A DNA stretch of 64,000 bases from Nonomuraea angiospora (lineage in GTDB: Bacteria; Actinomycetota; Actinomycetes; Streptosporangiales; Streptosporangiaceae), in the NCBI RefSeq assembly GCF_014873145.1, contig NZ_JADBEK010000001.1:4340001-4404000 (forward strand), in the 5' to 3' direction. Below, in pieces: positions 35,509 to 43,417 of this stretch; position 1 is the stretch's first letter, and each line of letters begins with the position of its first letter. The notes beneath the pieces were generated by a model that saw only the letters and a program-made list of their open reading frames with translations, was not told the origin of the DNA and ran no database searches. The position numbers were made by a program, and so were the translations under genes.

Positions 35509-36080
35509 GCTTCCTCCGCCAGCAGCTCGGCGGCCCGGTGGACGGCCTTGACGATGTTCTGGTAGCCGGTGCACCGGCACAGGTTGCCCGAGATGCCCTC
35601 CAGCACCTCCTCGTCCGTGGGGGCGGGGTTGTCCCGCAGCAGGGCGGTCACCGTGCACAGGAACCCCGGCGTGCAGAACCCGCACTGCAGCCCATGACAC
35701 TCGGCGAAGGCTCTCTGCACTGCGCTCATGGCCTCACTCCGTGAGGCGGGCTCGGTCGCCCTGGAGCCGTCGCCTTCCCTCGTCGCTCCGGTCGCTGCGC
35801 TCCCTGCGCTCCTCAGTCCAGGCGACGGCGCTCCCTCGCCGCCCAGCCCCTCGACCGTGGTGATCTCGGCCCCGTCCACGCTGACCGCGAACGTCAGGCA
35901 CGACCGGATCGGCTCCCCGTCGAGCAGCACGGTGCAGCAGCCGCAGACGCCGTGCTCGCAGCCGACGTGGGTGCCGGTCAGGCCGAGGTCGTGGCGCAGG
36001 CAGTCGGACAGCAGGCGGCGGGCGGGCACGCCGACCCGTCTGGCCGTGCCGTTGACGACGAGCGTGATCTCATGCTCCAC
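35505..36080 (-). CDS. Molybdenum hydroxylase iron-sulfur subunit (CoxS type)
   Basis: 191 residues from GTG 36080, with GGGAGG 9 bases upstream. The plant-type ferredoxin cluster is held by CEHGVCGCC plus the later Cys in IRSCL. The second [2Fe-2S] site is CGFCTPG plus CRCTGYQ. Between the two domains, after TTVEGLGGEG, there is a Ser/Ala/Gly/Arg-rich linker of roughly 30 extra residues that relatives (about 155-170 residues) lack. Its DNA contains inverted repeats (35731-35834). It passes electrons from the molybdenum site to the FAD subunit. Confidence 0.9.
   Translation of the reverse strand: MEHEITLVVNGTARRVGVPARRLLSDCLRHDLGLTGTHVGCEHGVCGCCTVLLDGEPIRSCLTFAVSVDGAEITTVEGLGGEGAPSPGLRSAGSAATGATREGDGSRATEPASRSEAMSAVQRAFAECHGLQCGFCTPGFLCTVTALLRDNPAPTDEEVLEGISGNLCRCTGYQNIVKAVHRAAELLAEEA
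35731..35834. repeat. Inverted-repeat insertion inside the FeS-subunit gene
   Basis: A perfect small hairpin GCCTCAC-TCC-GTGAGGC (35731-35747) is followed by a larger inverted pair, GGAGCCGTCGCC (35763-35774) and GGCGACGGCGCTCC (35821-35834). Between the latter lies a GTCGCT(C/G)CG-like run. The block corresponds to the extra linker of the protein and keeps the frame. It looks like a palindromic element that entered a coding gene. Confidence 0.55.
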
Positions 36081-36900
36081 GATCCTGTGCCTCCCTGGTC
36101 GCGTTCCGCACGGCCCGCTCGGCCAGCACGCCTGCGAGGTGGCGGCGGTAGGCGGCCGAGGCGTGGATGTCGCCCTCGGGTTCGACCCGGTCGCGGACGA
36201 TCCGCGCCGCGTCCGCGGGGCTCTCCGTCACGTCCACCACGATCGGCACGTGACCGACGCCGATGCAGGCGAGCCTGGCGGCCTCGACCCAGCCGTCCTC
36301 GTCGAGCGTGACGACGGCGCAGACGCCGGCCAGGGCGTAGTCGCCGTGCCGCCGGGCCACCTCCTCGAAGGCTGCCCCGGTACGCGGGCCCAATGCCGGG
36401 AAAAATGCTGATACAGCCAGCTCGCCCGGCTGGACCGCCGACTCCATGGGCCCGACGAAGAACTCCTCTGCGCCCACGTCGCGCACCTGCCCCCGCAGGC
36501 GGGCCACCCGTACGGACCCGCCCAGGACGGCCAGCACGGCGGGCAGCTCGGCGGCCGGGTCGGCGTGCACGAGGCTGCCCACCACGGTCCCCCGGTTGCG
36601 GATCACCGGGTGGGCGACCAGCCGCAGCGCCCGGCTCAGCAGCGGATGCGCCCCGGCCCGCTCGGCCTGCGAGTGCCGGACCGTCGCCCCCACCCGGACA
36701 CCGTCCCGCGTCGTCTCCATGGCCGCCAGCCCCTGGACGCGGTTGATGTCGACGAGATGCTCGGGAGCGGCCAGCCGCATGTTGAGCATGGGGATCAGGC
36801 TCTGCCCGCCGGCCAGCACCTTCCCGCCCACCTCGGCGAGGGTCCTGAGCGCCTCGTCGAGGTCGCGGGGAGCGTGGTACTCGAACGGGGGCGGCTTCAC
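36070..36900 (-). CDS. Molybdenum hydroxylase FAD subunit (CoxM type)
   Basis: 276 residues from GTG 36900, overlapping the permease stop (GTGA) and the start of the FeS subunit (11 bases). The two FAD motifs are AGGQSLIPMLNMR (about residues 31-43) and RNRGTVVGSL. These mark the CO dehydrogenase/xanthine dehydrogenase medium subunit, which receives electrons from the FeS subunit. Gene order FAD-FeS-Mo is the usual one for these enzymes in actinomycetes. Confidence 0.9.
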   Translation of the reverse strand: MKPPPFEYHAPRDLDEALRTLAEVGGKVLAGGQSLIPMLNMRLAAPEHLVDINRVQGLAAMETTRDGVRVGATVRHSQAERAGAHPLLSRALRLVAHPVIRNRGTVVGSLVHADPAAELPAVLAVLGGSVRVARLRGQVRDVGAEEFFVGPMESAVQPGELAVSAFFPALGPRTGAAFEEVARRHGDYALAGVCAVVTLDEDGWVEAARLACIGVGHVPIVVDVTESPADAARIVRDRVEPEGDIHASAAYRRHLAGVLAERAVRNATREAQDRGA

Positions 36901-38309
36901 CCGGCCTCGCTCCCGACCGGCCGGGCGGGCCGTCCGGCGATGGCCCGCAGCAGGTGGTATCCGCCCAGCACCACGATGGTGCCGAGCGCGATCCCCTCAA
37001 GGGTGAAGTCGCCGCCGATGAAGTGGCTCACGGGTCCGATGGCCAGGATGATGCCCGCGCCGATCGGAACCATGTTGACGGGGTCGGAGAAGTCGACGCG
37101 GTTCTCGATCCAGATCTTGGCGCCGAGGAGGCCGATCATCCCGTACAGGATGACGGTGACCCCGCCCAGCACGCCGCCCGGGGTCGCGGCGACCAGCGCG
37201 CCGAACTTGGGGCAGAGCCCGAACAGGATCGCGATGATCGCGGCGATGTAGTAGGCGGCGGTCGAGTAGACCTTGGTGGCCGCCATGACGCCGATGTTCT
37301 CGGCGTAGGTGGTGGTGGGCGAGCCGCCGACCGCGCTGGCGACCATGGTGCCCACCCCGTCGGCCACCACCGCCCGGCCCACGTACGGGTCCACGTCCGT
37401 CCCGGTCATCTCGCCGACGGCCTTGACGTGCCCGATGTTCTCGGCGATGAGCGCGATGACGGCGGGCAGCACCAGCAGCACGGCGGAGGTCTTGAAGTCG
37501 GGGGCGTGGAAGTTCGGCACCCCGAACCACGGCGCCGACGCCACGGAGTCGAAGTTCACCCGGTCGTGCGGGAAGGCCGTGGCCACGCAGTAGGTCCCCT
37601 CGGCCGGGCAGCTCGCGCCCGCCGCGTCCCGCAGGTTGGCGCCGGGCAGCACGGACGTGACGGGCCCCGCGGCCTTGTCCAGCACCCACGACAGCACGAA
37701 CCCGGCGACCAGCCCGACCAGCACCCCGATCCGGCCGACGAACCCCTTGAACAGCACGATCACCAGGAACGTGACCAGCATGGTGATGAGCGCGACCCAG
37801 TGGTCCTGCGGCCAGTAGACGTCCGCCACCACGTACGCCAGCCCGAACCCGATCAGCATGACGACCGCCCCCGTGACCACGGGCGGGAAGACGCGGTGGA
37901 TGATCTGCACCCCGAGAAAGTGGACGGCCAGCCCGGCCAGCGCCAGCACGAACCCGGCGACCAGGATCGCACCGGTCACGATCGCGTCCGCGCCCGCCGT
38001 GTCCCCGCCGTAGGCGGCCCTGATGGCCAGCACCCCGCCGACGAAGGAGGCGCTGGTGCCGAGGTAGCTGGGCACCTTCCCCTTCACGATCAGCAGGAAC
38101 AGGATCGTCGCCACGCCTGACATCATCACGGCGACGTTGGGGTCCAGCCCCATCACCAGGGGGAAGACGAACGTCGCGCCGAACATCGCGATCACGTGCT
38201 GCGCCCCGAAGCCCACCATCCTGGGCCAGCTCAGCCGCTCGTCGGGCCTGACCACCTCTCCGGGCGCCAGGTGCTTGCCGTCACCGTGTTTGGTCCATCC
38301 CAAAACCAT
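36897..38309 (-). CDS. Uracil/xanthine permease (NCS2/NAT family)
   Basis: 470 residues with about 14 membrane segments. It has the family glutamate in LIAENIGHVKAVGEMTG and the signature TYAENIGVMAATKV before the later helices. It imports a nucleobase (xanthine, uric acid or uracil) with protons. GAGGGG lies about 5 bases before the ATG. It is the first gene of the operon that ends with the hydroxylase subunits, so purine uptake and oxidation are coupled. An inverted repeat surrounds its likely -10 (38349-38367). Confidence 0.92.
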   Translation of the reverse strand: MVLGWTKHGDGKHLAPGEVVRPDERLSWPRMVGFGAQHVIAMFGATFVFPLVMGLDPNVAVMMSGVATILFLLIVKGKVPSYLGTSASFVGGVLAIRAAYGGDTAGADAIVTGAILVAGFVLALAGLAVHFLGVQIIHRVFPPVVTGAVVMLIGFGLAYVVADVYWPQDHWVALITMLVTFLVIVLFKGFVGRIGVLVGLVAGFVLSWVLDKAAGPVTSVLPGANLRDAAGASCPAEGTYCVATAFPHDRVNFDSVASAPWFGVPNFHAPDFKTSAVLLVLPAVIALIAENIGHVKAVGEMTGTDVDPYVGRAVVADGVGTMVASAVGGSPTTTYAENIGVMAATKVYSTAAYYIAAIIAILFGLCPKFGALVAATPGGVLGGVTVILYGMIGLLGAKIWIENRVDFSDPVNMVPIGAGIILAIGPVSHFIGGDFTLEGIALGTIVVLGGYHLLRAIAGRPARPVGSEAG

Positions 38310-38348
38310 GAGAGCCCCTCTTGTACTGGGCCGGCGACACGTTCCGTT

Positions 38349-38367
38349 GCGGGCACATTAGGCCCGC
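38349..38367 (-). promoter_or_regulatory. Promoter -10 of the purine operon within an inverted repeat
   Basis: On the minus strand TAATGT (38355-38360) is a good -10. It sits in the loop of GCGGGC (38349-38354) and GCCCGC (38362-38367). A regulator binding here would compete with RNA polymerase. Whether this is the PucR site is not known. Confidence 0.4.
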
Positions 38368-38405
38368 CGTAACGCTCCTACACGGGCATGATCTGCCAAA
38401 TCTAC

Positions 38406-38431
38406 GCGCGAGGCCAGTGGAAACCTCGCGC
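38406..38431 (-). terminator. Possible terminator after the NYN gene
   Basis: The arms GCGCGAGG and CCTCGCGC (8 bp) enclose a 10-base loop, 27 bases after the stop of the minus-strand NYN gene. There is no U-tract, which is common for actinomycete terminators. Confidence 0.4.
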
Positions 38432-38457
38432 ACACGCGATCGGTTTCGGGTGTGAGG

Positions 38458-39108
38458 TCAGTTCCAGTGCTGCGGGCGGTGGTAGACGCATCCGTCGGGC
38501 GCGTGGACGATGTGGGGAAGCTGCGACTGGCGGATCACGGCATCGCCCAGCGGCAACCACGCGTCACTGAGCTGCCTCAGGTGATTGGAACGCCTCCGGG
38601 GCGGGAACACGGCGATCACCCTGGTCTTGGTCCCGCGCTCCTCATCCAGCTGCCTGACGGCGTGAATCGCCGCGCACAGGTCGGAATCGGCGGACACGAG
38701 CATGACCACATCCACCTGAGATGTCGCGACGTCCGCCACTATGGCCGCGGTGAGCGCCGCATCGGACTGCTTCTCGGCGTAGGTCCGCCGTACGGTGCCA
38801 CATGAGTGGCATCGCACTGCCTGCTCCTGGAACCTCCCCATGACGACCTGCACACCGCGGCTCTCCGTCGCGGCCAGATAGGTTTCCTGCCGCGCCTTGG
38901 CCGGTGGATCGTTGAGGATCGCGGCCGTGAAGTAGCTGACGGCCACGAGACGCTGATGCGGCCGCAACAGGCGGGTCGCCATGGCGCTCAGATCGAGCCA
39001 GAGATGCCGTCGCCCCGCGAGGTCCCGCAGGCCGTAGTACAGGTTGAAGCCGTCGACGTAGACACCCACCCGCTCGATTCCGGGAATGGACTTGTCGCAC
39101 ACCGCCAT
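38458..39108 (-). CDS. NYN-domain (PIN-like) protein, probable ribonuclease
   Basis: 216 residues from ATG 39108 (GTG 39111 possible). The NYN/LabA fold is shown by GVYVDGFNLYYGLRD (first acidic residue), EKQSDAALTAAIVADV, and VVMLVSADSDL, which supply the acidic metal-binding residues of PIN-type nucleases. A small CHSCG motif near residue 101 may bind zinc. Proteins of this type cut RNA. It is a single gene with the S4 protein and PucR regulator further upstream on the same strand. Its 5' leader contains two strong hairpins. Confidence 0.8.
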   Translation of the reverse strand: MAVCDKSIPGIERVGVYVDGFNLYYGLRDLAGRRHLWLDLSAMATRLLRPHQRLVAVSYFTAAILNDPPAKARQETYLAATESRGVQVVMGRFQEQAVRCHSCGTVRRTYAEKQSDAALTAAIVADVATSQVDVVMLVSADSDLCAAIHAVRQLDEERGTKTRVIAVFPPRRRSNHLRQLSDAWLPLGDAVIRQSQLPHIVHAPDGCVYHRPQHWN

Positions 39109-39133
39109 CACGCCCTAACATGGAGTCACCGCC

Positions 39134-39188
39134 GCCCGGGGGTACACTCCCGGGCCCTACGGCCCCCGTCAGGGGGCCGTTTCTTTTT
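39134..39188 (+). terminator. Rho-independent terminator on the plus strand, with a preceding hairpin
   Basis: ACGGCCCCC and GGGGGCCGT (39159-39180) form a 9-bp stem with a GTCA loop, followed by TTCTTTTT (39181-39188). Read with the U-tract, this works for transcripts moving along the plus strand. A second hairpin, GCCCGGG and CCCGGGC (39134-39155), lies just before it. There is no plus-strand gene within several kilobases upstream. On the minus strand the same hairpins fall in the leader of the NYN gene. Confidence 0.75.
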
Positions 39189-39254
39189 GCCGACGCGCCT
39201 GATGTTAGTAAACGGTCAGTAATTGTGCGGTGACTTTTCGTCAACAGGTTCCCA

Positions 39255-39458
39255 CTACTCCACGTGGATGGAGAACCCCTCCCCGCTGACCACCTGCCCC
39301 GAGCGGATCTTGGCGCGCTTGCGCAGCTCCACCTCTCCGTCCACCAGCACCATCCCCTCGGCGATCAGCACCTTGGCCATGCCGCCCGTCTCCGTGATCC
39401 CGCAGTACTTCAGCAGGTCACACAGCGGGATGTACTCGGAGCGCAGTTCGAAATCCAC
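39255..39458 (-). CDS. Small S4-domain RNA-binding protein (YbcJ-like)
   Basis: 67 residues from GTG 39458. The S4 fold reads YIPLCDLLKYCGITETGGMAKVLI, then AEGMVLVDGEVELRKRAKIRSGQVV, as in the small YbcJ/YaaA-type S4 proteins that bind RNA, possibly ribosomal. GGGGG lies just before the start with short spacing. It starts 11 bases after the PucR gene ends, so the two may be on one message. The length is right for a stand-alone S4 protein. Confidence 0.8.
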   Translation of the reverse strand: MDFELRSEYIPLCDLLKYCGITETGGMAKVLIAEGMVLVDGEVELRKRAKIRSGQVVSGEGFSIHVE

Positions 39459-39469
39459 AACCCCCAACC

Positions 39470-41071
39470 CTAGATGCCGCGCATCCGCAGCACGTGCAGG
39501 GCCAGGGTCAGGTTGAGGCGCAGATGCGGGTCGTCGGTGAAGTTGCCGAGCAGGCGCTCCAGCTTCCCGATCCGGTAGCGCAGGGTGTTGTAGTGGAAGT
39601 GGAGGCGCCGCGCCGTCTCGGCCACGTTCAGGTTGGTCTCCAAGAGCACCTGGAGGGTGCGGCGGAGGTCGGCGTTCTCGGCGTCGGCGTCGGCGGCCAG
39701 CGGGCCGAGCGTCTCGCGTACGAAGGCGTGCAGCTCGTCGGTGTCGTTGACCAGGGACAGCAGCCGGTAGACGCCGAGCTGGTCGAAGTGGGCGACGGCG
39801 CCGGGCCCGTGCAGCTGGCGGCCCACCCGGGCCGCCTTCAGCGCCTGCGAGTACGCCTCCGGCAGCGTCTCCGCCCCCGGGCTGGGCCGGGAGCTGCCGG
39901 TCGAGAACGTCGCGGGCGGCACGTCGGCGAAGGCCGAGGCCGCGTCCTTGGCGATCCGGGTCGCGTCGATCGAGGCGTCCACCACGGCCACCACCTCGTG
40001 CGAGAACCCCGCCACCGCCCCGCGCGGGTCGTGCCGGCGCATCGCCGCCGTCCAGCACGCCACCAACCGGTCCTGCGCGCTGCGCTCGTCGCCGTCCGGG
40101 TCCAGCTCGGCCACCAGTACGGTCACCGGCCGCGCCAGGTCCCACCCGAACGCCCGCGCCCTGGCCGTGACCCGCTCGGCCGTGCCCGCCCGGCCGGTGA
40201 GCACGTCGCGCAGGAAGTCGGCGCGGTACTTGCTCTCGACGGCGTTGACCGCCTCCTGCCGGGTGACGACGAGCGCGGCCACGGTGGCGGCGCGTTCGAG
40301 GATGCCGACGTCGCTGTCGCGGATCGCCCCGGACGGGCTGTAGGCGACGATCCTCCCGTGGTGGTGGCCGCCGGCCAGCACGGGGACCGAGGCGAACGAC
40401 CGCGCCCGGCCCGAGGCCGGCGTACGGGGCGGGCCCTCCCGGGAGATCGACTCGCGCAGGACGGCCACGTGCTCGGCCGGCCCCGCGGTGGCCAGCACCC
40501 GGCCCGAGCCGTCCACGGCCGCCACCGACACGTCGAGCAGCTGGGACACCTCGGCGGCCACCTCGTTGAGCCCGCCGCCGGCCAGCACCACCTGCACCAG
40601 CGCCCGGTGCGCCTCCTCGGCGCGGGCGAGCACGGCGGCCTGGCGGTTGAGGATGTCGGTCAGCACCTGGTTGAGGATGTCGTCGAACCCGACGTCGTTC
40701 GGCAGCAGGATGAGCGGGAAGCCGAGCCGGTCGGCCTGCTCGACCATCTCGTCGGGCAGCTCGTCCACATAACGGCCGAGCTTGATCGCCAGCGCCGACA
40801 GCCCGCGCTCGTCCAGGTCGGCGACCAGCCGGCCGAGCGACTGCGGCGTGTTGCGCAGCGGGTAGCCGGTGGTCAGCAGCAGTTCGTGCGGCTTGACCCA
40901 GGCCAGGATGTCGGGGACCTCCATGACGTTCAGCCGCTGCACGATGCGGCCCAGCCCGCTCTCCCCCGCGATCAGCCTGGCCTCGGCGAGGGTGGAGACG
41001 CCGAGCACCTCTCCGACGGAAACACCGTGAATGATCGTCCCGGTGCTGGCGAGACGGACGGGGGGCTCCAT
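39470..41071 (-). CDS. PucR-family transcriptional regulator (purine catabolism)
   Basis: 533 residues. The N-terminal PucR domain begins VSVGEVLGVSTLAEARLIAG. The middle part has a GGDEF-like fold (FGWDLARPVTVLVAEL). The C-terminal HTH_30 reads TLQVLLETNLNVAETARRLHFHYNTLRYRIGKLE. PucR-type activators respond to purine breakdown products. It lies between the xanthine permease/hydroxylase operon and the divergent allHFG-like operon, so it probably controls both. A CACAAT hexamer 6 bases before the ATG suggests a leaderless transcript. Confidence 0.9.
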   Translation of the reverse strand: MEPPVRLASTGTIIHGVSVGEVLGVSTLAEARLIAGESGLGRIVQRLNVMEVPDILAWVKPHELLLTTGYPLRNTPQSLGRLVADLDERGLSALAIKLGRYVDELPDEMVEQADRLGFPLILLPNDVGFDDILNQVLTDILNRQAAVLARAEEAHRALVQVVLAGGGLNEVAAEVSQLLDVSVAAVDGSGRVLATAGPAEHVAVLRESISREGPPRTPASGRARSFASVPVLAGGHHHGRIVAYSPSGAIRDSDVGILERAATVAALVVTRQEAVNAVESKYRADFLRDVLTGRAGTAERVTARARAFGWDLARPVTVLVAELDPDGDERSAQDRLVACWTAAMRRHDPRGAVAGFSHEVVAVVDASIDATRIAKDAASAFADVPPATFSTGSSRPSPGAETLPEAYSQALKAARVGRQLHGPGAVAHFDQLGVYRLLSLVNDTDELHAFVRETLGPLAADADAENADLRRTLQVLLETNLNVAETARRLHFHYNTLRYRIGKLERLLGNFTDDPHLRLNLTLALHVLRMRGI

Positions 41072-41160
41072 GGGGAGATTGTGACCCCAGAAACCGTCTG
41101 TCAGGAAGAGCCAACCTTCCCGCTGACTGTTGGCAAATTTACCCGTACGGAGGGTTCCCC

Positions 41161-41175
41161 GACCGTTTTACGGTC
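41161..41175. promoter_or_regulatory. Inverted repeat GACCGT-TTT-ACGGTC in the pucR-allH promoter region
   Basis: A perfect 6-bp inverted repeat with a 3-base centre lies 27 bases before the allH-like start, in the 130-bp region between divergent genes. It is a candidate PucR operator. The half-sites resemble those of the CGGTC operator but point the other way. Confidence 0.4.
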
Positions 41176-41201
41176 AGGTCCAAGGTCGGATGGGAGGTTC
41201 G

Positions 41202-42080
41202 GTGACCGTAAGCACTCATGCGAGGCGTACCCGCATCCAGGCTCGCGTCCAGGCCCGCAGCCACGTCACGGGTGCGGCCAGCACGGCGGTACGCCCCGTC
41301 CTGGAGTCGCCGCGCCGCCCCGCCCGGGTGCTCGCCGCGTTCCCGGCGGGGGTCTATCTCGAGGTCAGGACCGATCTCGAGCCTTCGGTGATCGCCGTCA
41401 TCACGGGGACGGCCACCCGGCTGCCCAACTCCGTACTGCTGGCCGGCCCGCTGCCGGGCGTCACGGTGGGTGACGAGGCCTCGGTGGGTGACCGCAGCAT
41501 CGAGCTGGGCCCGCTGAGCCTGGGCGTGCGCCGCTGGTGGGACCCCGCCCCGCCGCTGGGCCGGATCGATCGGGACCGGCTCGAACAGGCCGCCGCCCGC
41601 TTCGGCGACCCGCCGCGACCGGGGCTGGCCGGGAACGGCGCCGTCGAGCTGCTGGCCGACAGCTGCGCGAAGGGCTGGCTGCTGGGGGCCGTGACGGCGG
41701 CCGAGCAGCTCATGGGCCTGGGGCCCGGCCTGACGCCGAGCGGCGACGACGTCCTGGCGGGCCTGCTGGTGACGCTGCGGCGCCTGGGCGCGGCGGCCGG
41801 GGCCGACCGGGCGGTCCGGCTGGCCGGCTGGCTGGCGGCGACCGTGACGTTCGACGCGAGGACGCGTACGACGCCCATTTCGGCCACGCTCCTGCACTGC
41901 GCGGCCAGGGGTGAGAGCAGCCCCGAGGTGACCGCGGTGCTGCGCGGCGTCACGGGCGACCAGCCCCTCGAACCGGCCCTGCGCCGCCTCCACAGCCTCG
42001 GCCACACCTCGGGCTCCGACCTGGCCCAGGGCGTCGCCATCGGCGTGAGCGCCGTCCTCACGCTGGGCGGGCCCCGATGA
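41202..42080 (+). CDS. allH: DUF2877 protein, AllH-type oxamate carbamoyltransferase subunit
   Basis: 292 residues from GTG 41202, with GGGAGG 4 bases upstream (ATG 41190 also in frame). It matches DUF2877: LMGLGPGLTPSGDDVLAGLL and TTPISATLLHCAARGE are the conserved blocks. In E. coli the related protein (YlbF, renamed AllH) together with FdrA/AllF and YlbE/AllG forms oxamate carbamoyltransferase, which makes carbamoyl phosphate at the end of allantoin breakdown. All three are adjacent here. The first about 60 residues are basic and look like an unstructured extension. Confidence 0.8.
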   Translation: MTVSTHARRTRIQARVQARSHVTGAASTAVRPVLESPRRPARVLAAFPAGVYLEVRTDLEPSVIAVITGTATRLPNSVLLAGPLPGVTVGDEASVGDRSIELGPLSLGVRRWWDPAPPLGRIDRDRLEQAAARFGDPPRPGLAGNGAVELLADSCAKGWLLGAVTAAEQLMGLGPGLTPSGDDVLAGLLVTLRRLGAAAGADRAVRLAGWLAATVTFDARTRTTPISATLLHCAARGESSPEVTAVLRGVTGDQPLEPALRRLHSLGHTSGSDLAQGVAIGVSAVLTLGGPR

Positions 42081-43417
42081 GCGCCGAGACGGTGCTGGTA
42101 CGGAAGGGCGCGTACGTCGACTCCATCTCCCTGATGCGCATAAGTCGGGCGCTGACCGAAATGTCGGGCGTGGAGGCCGCCATGGTCGCCATGGCCACCG
42201 AGCTGAACCTCGCCGTCCTCCGCGACCTGGGCTTCACGGTCCCGCAGGCCGGGCCCGGCGACCTGCTGATAGCCGTGCGCGCCCGCGACGCCGGCGCGGC
42301 CATCGAGGAGGCCGACCGGCAGCTCGCGAGCTTCCGTCACCCAGAGGGGGGCACGGCCGACCAGCCCCCGCTGACCACCCGCTCGGCCGCCGGCACGCCT
42401 GCCGACCTGGTGCTGGTCTCCACTCCCGGCGAGCACGCCTTCGCCGAGGCGCTGGACGCCATCCAGGCCGGGCTCCCCGTCATGATCTTCAGCGACGGCG
42501 TCCCCGTGGCCCAGGAACGGCGGCTCAAGGAGCTCGCGGAGGCCGCGGACGTCCTCGTGATGGGCCCCGACTGCGGCACCGCCCTGATCGGCGGCGTCGG
42601 CCTGGGCTTCGCGAACGTCCTCAGCCCCGGCCCCGTCGGCGTGGTGGCCGCGTCCGGCACCGGGGCCCAGCAGGTGACGTCCCTGCTCGACTGGGCCGGC
42701 ACCGGCGTCAGCCACGTGCTCGGCGTGGGCGGCAGGGACCTGTCGGCCGAGGTGGGCGGCCTGTCCACGCTGCGGGCCCTGCGCATGCTGGACGAGGACC
42801 CGGCCACCGAGCTGATCGTGCTGATCTCCAAGCCGCCGTCCCCCGAGGTGGCGCGGACCGTGCGGGAGGCCGTGGGAGGCCTGCGCACGCCGGTGGTGCC
42901 CGCGCTGCTCCCCGAGCCGGACCTGACGGAGGCGGCCGAGCGGGCGCTGCGCGCGCTCGGCCGGCCGGTGCCCGAGTGGCCCTCCTGGCCCGCGTGGTCG
43001 GGCAAGCAGGGCCCGGCCAAGGCCATCAAGGGCATCTATTCCGGCGGGACGCTCAGCACCGAGGCCGCGCTGGTGGCCGGCCAGGGCGACTTCGTGGACT
43101 ACGGGGACGACGCCTACACCAGGGGCCGGGCGCATCCCATGATCGACCCGACCCTGCGCGTCGAGGCGCTGGCCCGCGCCCAGGAGACGGACCTGGTGCT
43201 CATGGACGTCGTGCTCGGCCACGGCGCCGACCCCGACCCGGCCGCCTCGCTCGCGCACGCCGTGGCCCGCACCCCCGCCACCGTCGTGATCGCGCTCATC
43301 GGGACCGAAGGCGACCCGCAGGACCTGCACCGCCAGGCCGCCGCCTTCCGCGAGGCGGGCGCGGCCGTCTTCACCTCCAACGCCCAGGCCGCCCGGCACG
43401 CCAGGAGCCTCGTATGA
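42077..43417 (+). CDS. allF: FdrA/AllF-type protein, oxamate carbamoyltransferase subunit
   Basis: 446 residues, shorter than E. coli FdrA (about 555). It overlaps the previous gene by ATGA. The fold is that of succinyl-CoA ligase alpha-type proteins: VLVRKGAYVDSISLM at the start, LVMGPDCGTALIGGVGLGFAN, VVAASGTGAQQVTSLL. This family makes up one subunit of the three-part oxamate carbamoyltransferase. Coupled translation with AllH and AllG fits a complex. The missing residues seem to lie in the C-terminal half. Confidence 0.82.
   Translation: MSAETVLVRKGAYVDSISLMRISRALTEMSGVEAAMVAMATELNLAVLRDLGFTVPQAGPGDLLIAVRARDAGAAIEEADRQLASFRHPEGGTADQPPLTTRSAAGTPADLVLVSTPGEHAFAEALDAIQAGLPVMIFSDGVPVAQERRLKELAEAADVLVMGPDCGTALIGGVGLGFANVLSPGPVGVVAASGTGAQQVTSLLDWAGTGVSHVLGVGGRDLSAEVGGLSTLRALRMLDEDPATELIVLISKPPSPEVARTVREAVGGLRTPVVPALLPEPDLTEAAERALRALGRPVPEWPSWPAWSGKQGPAKAIKGIYSGGTLSTEAALVAGQGDFVDYGDDAYTRGRAHPMIDPTLRVEALARAQETDLVLMDVVLGHGADPDPAASLAHAVARTPATVVIALIGTEGDPQDLHRQAAAFREAGAAVFTSNAQAARHARSLV

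Noticed and set aside
33151..36900. True carbon monoxide dehydrogenase (coxMSL)
   Set aside because: The large subunit has an RGAGRP-type loop, not the AYxCSFR loop of form I enzymes, and lies with a nucleobase permease and PucR.
39112..39254. tRNA or riboswitch in the NYN leader
   Set aside because: There are two hairpins and a U-tract but no cloverleaf or known riboswitch core that I can recognise.
41161..41175. Fourth copy of the CGGTC-NN-GACCG operator
   Set aside because: The half-sites are in the opposite order (GACCG first) with a 5-base centre, so it is listed as a separate inverted repeat.
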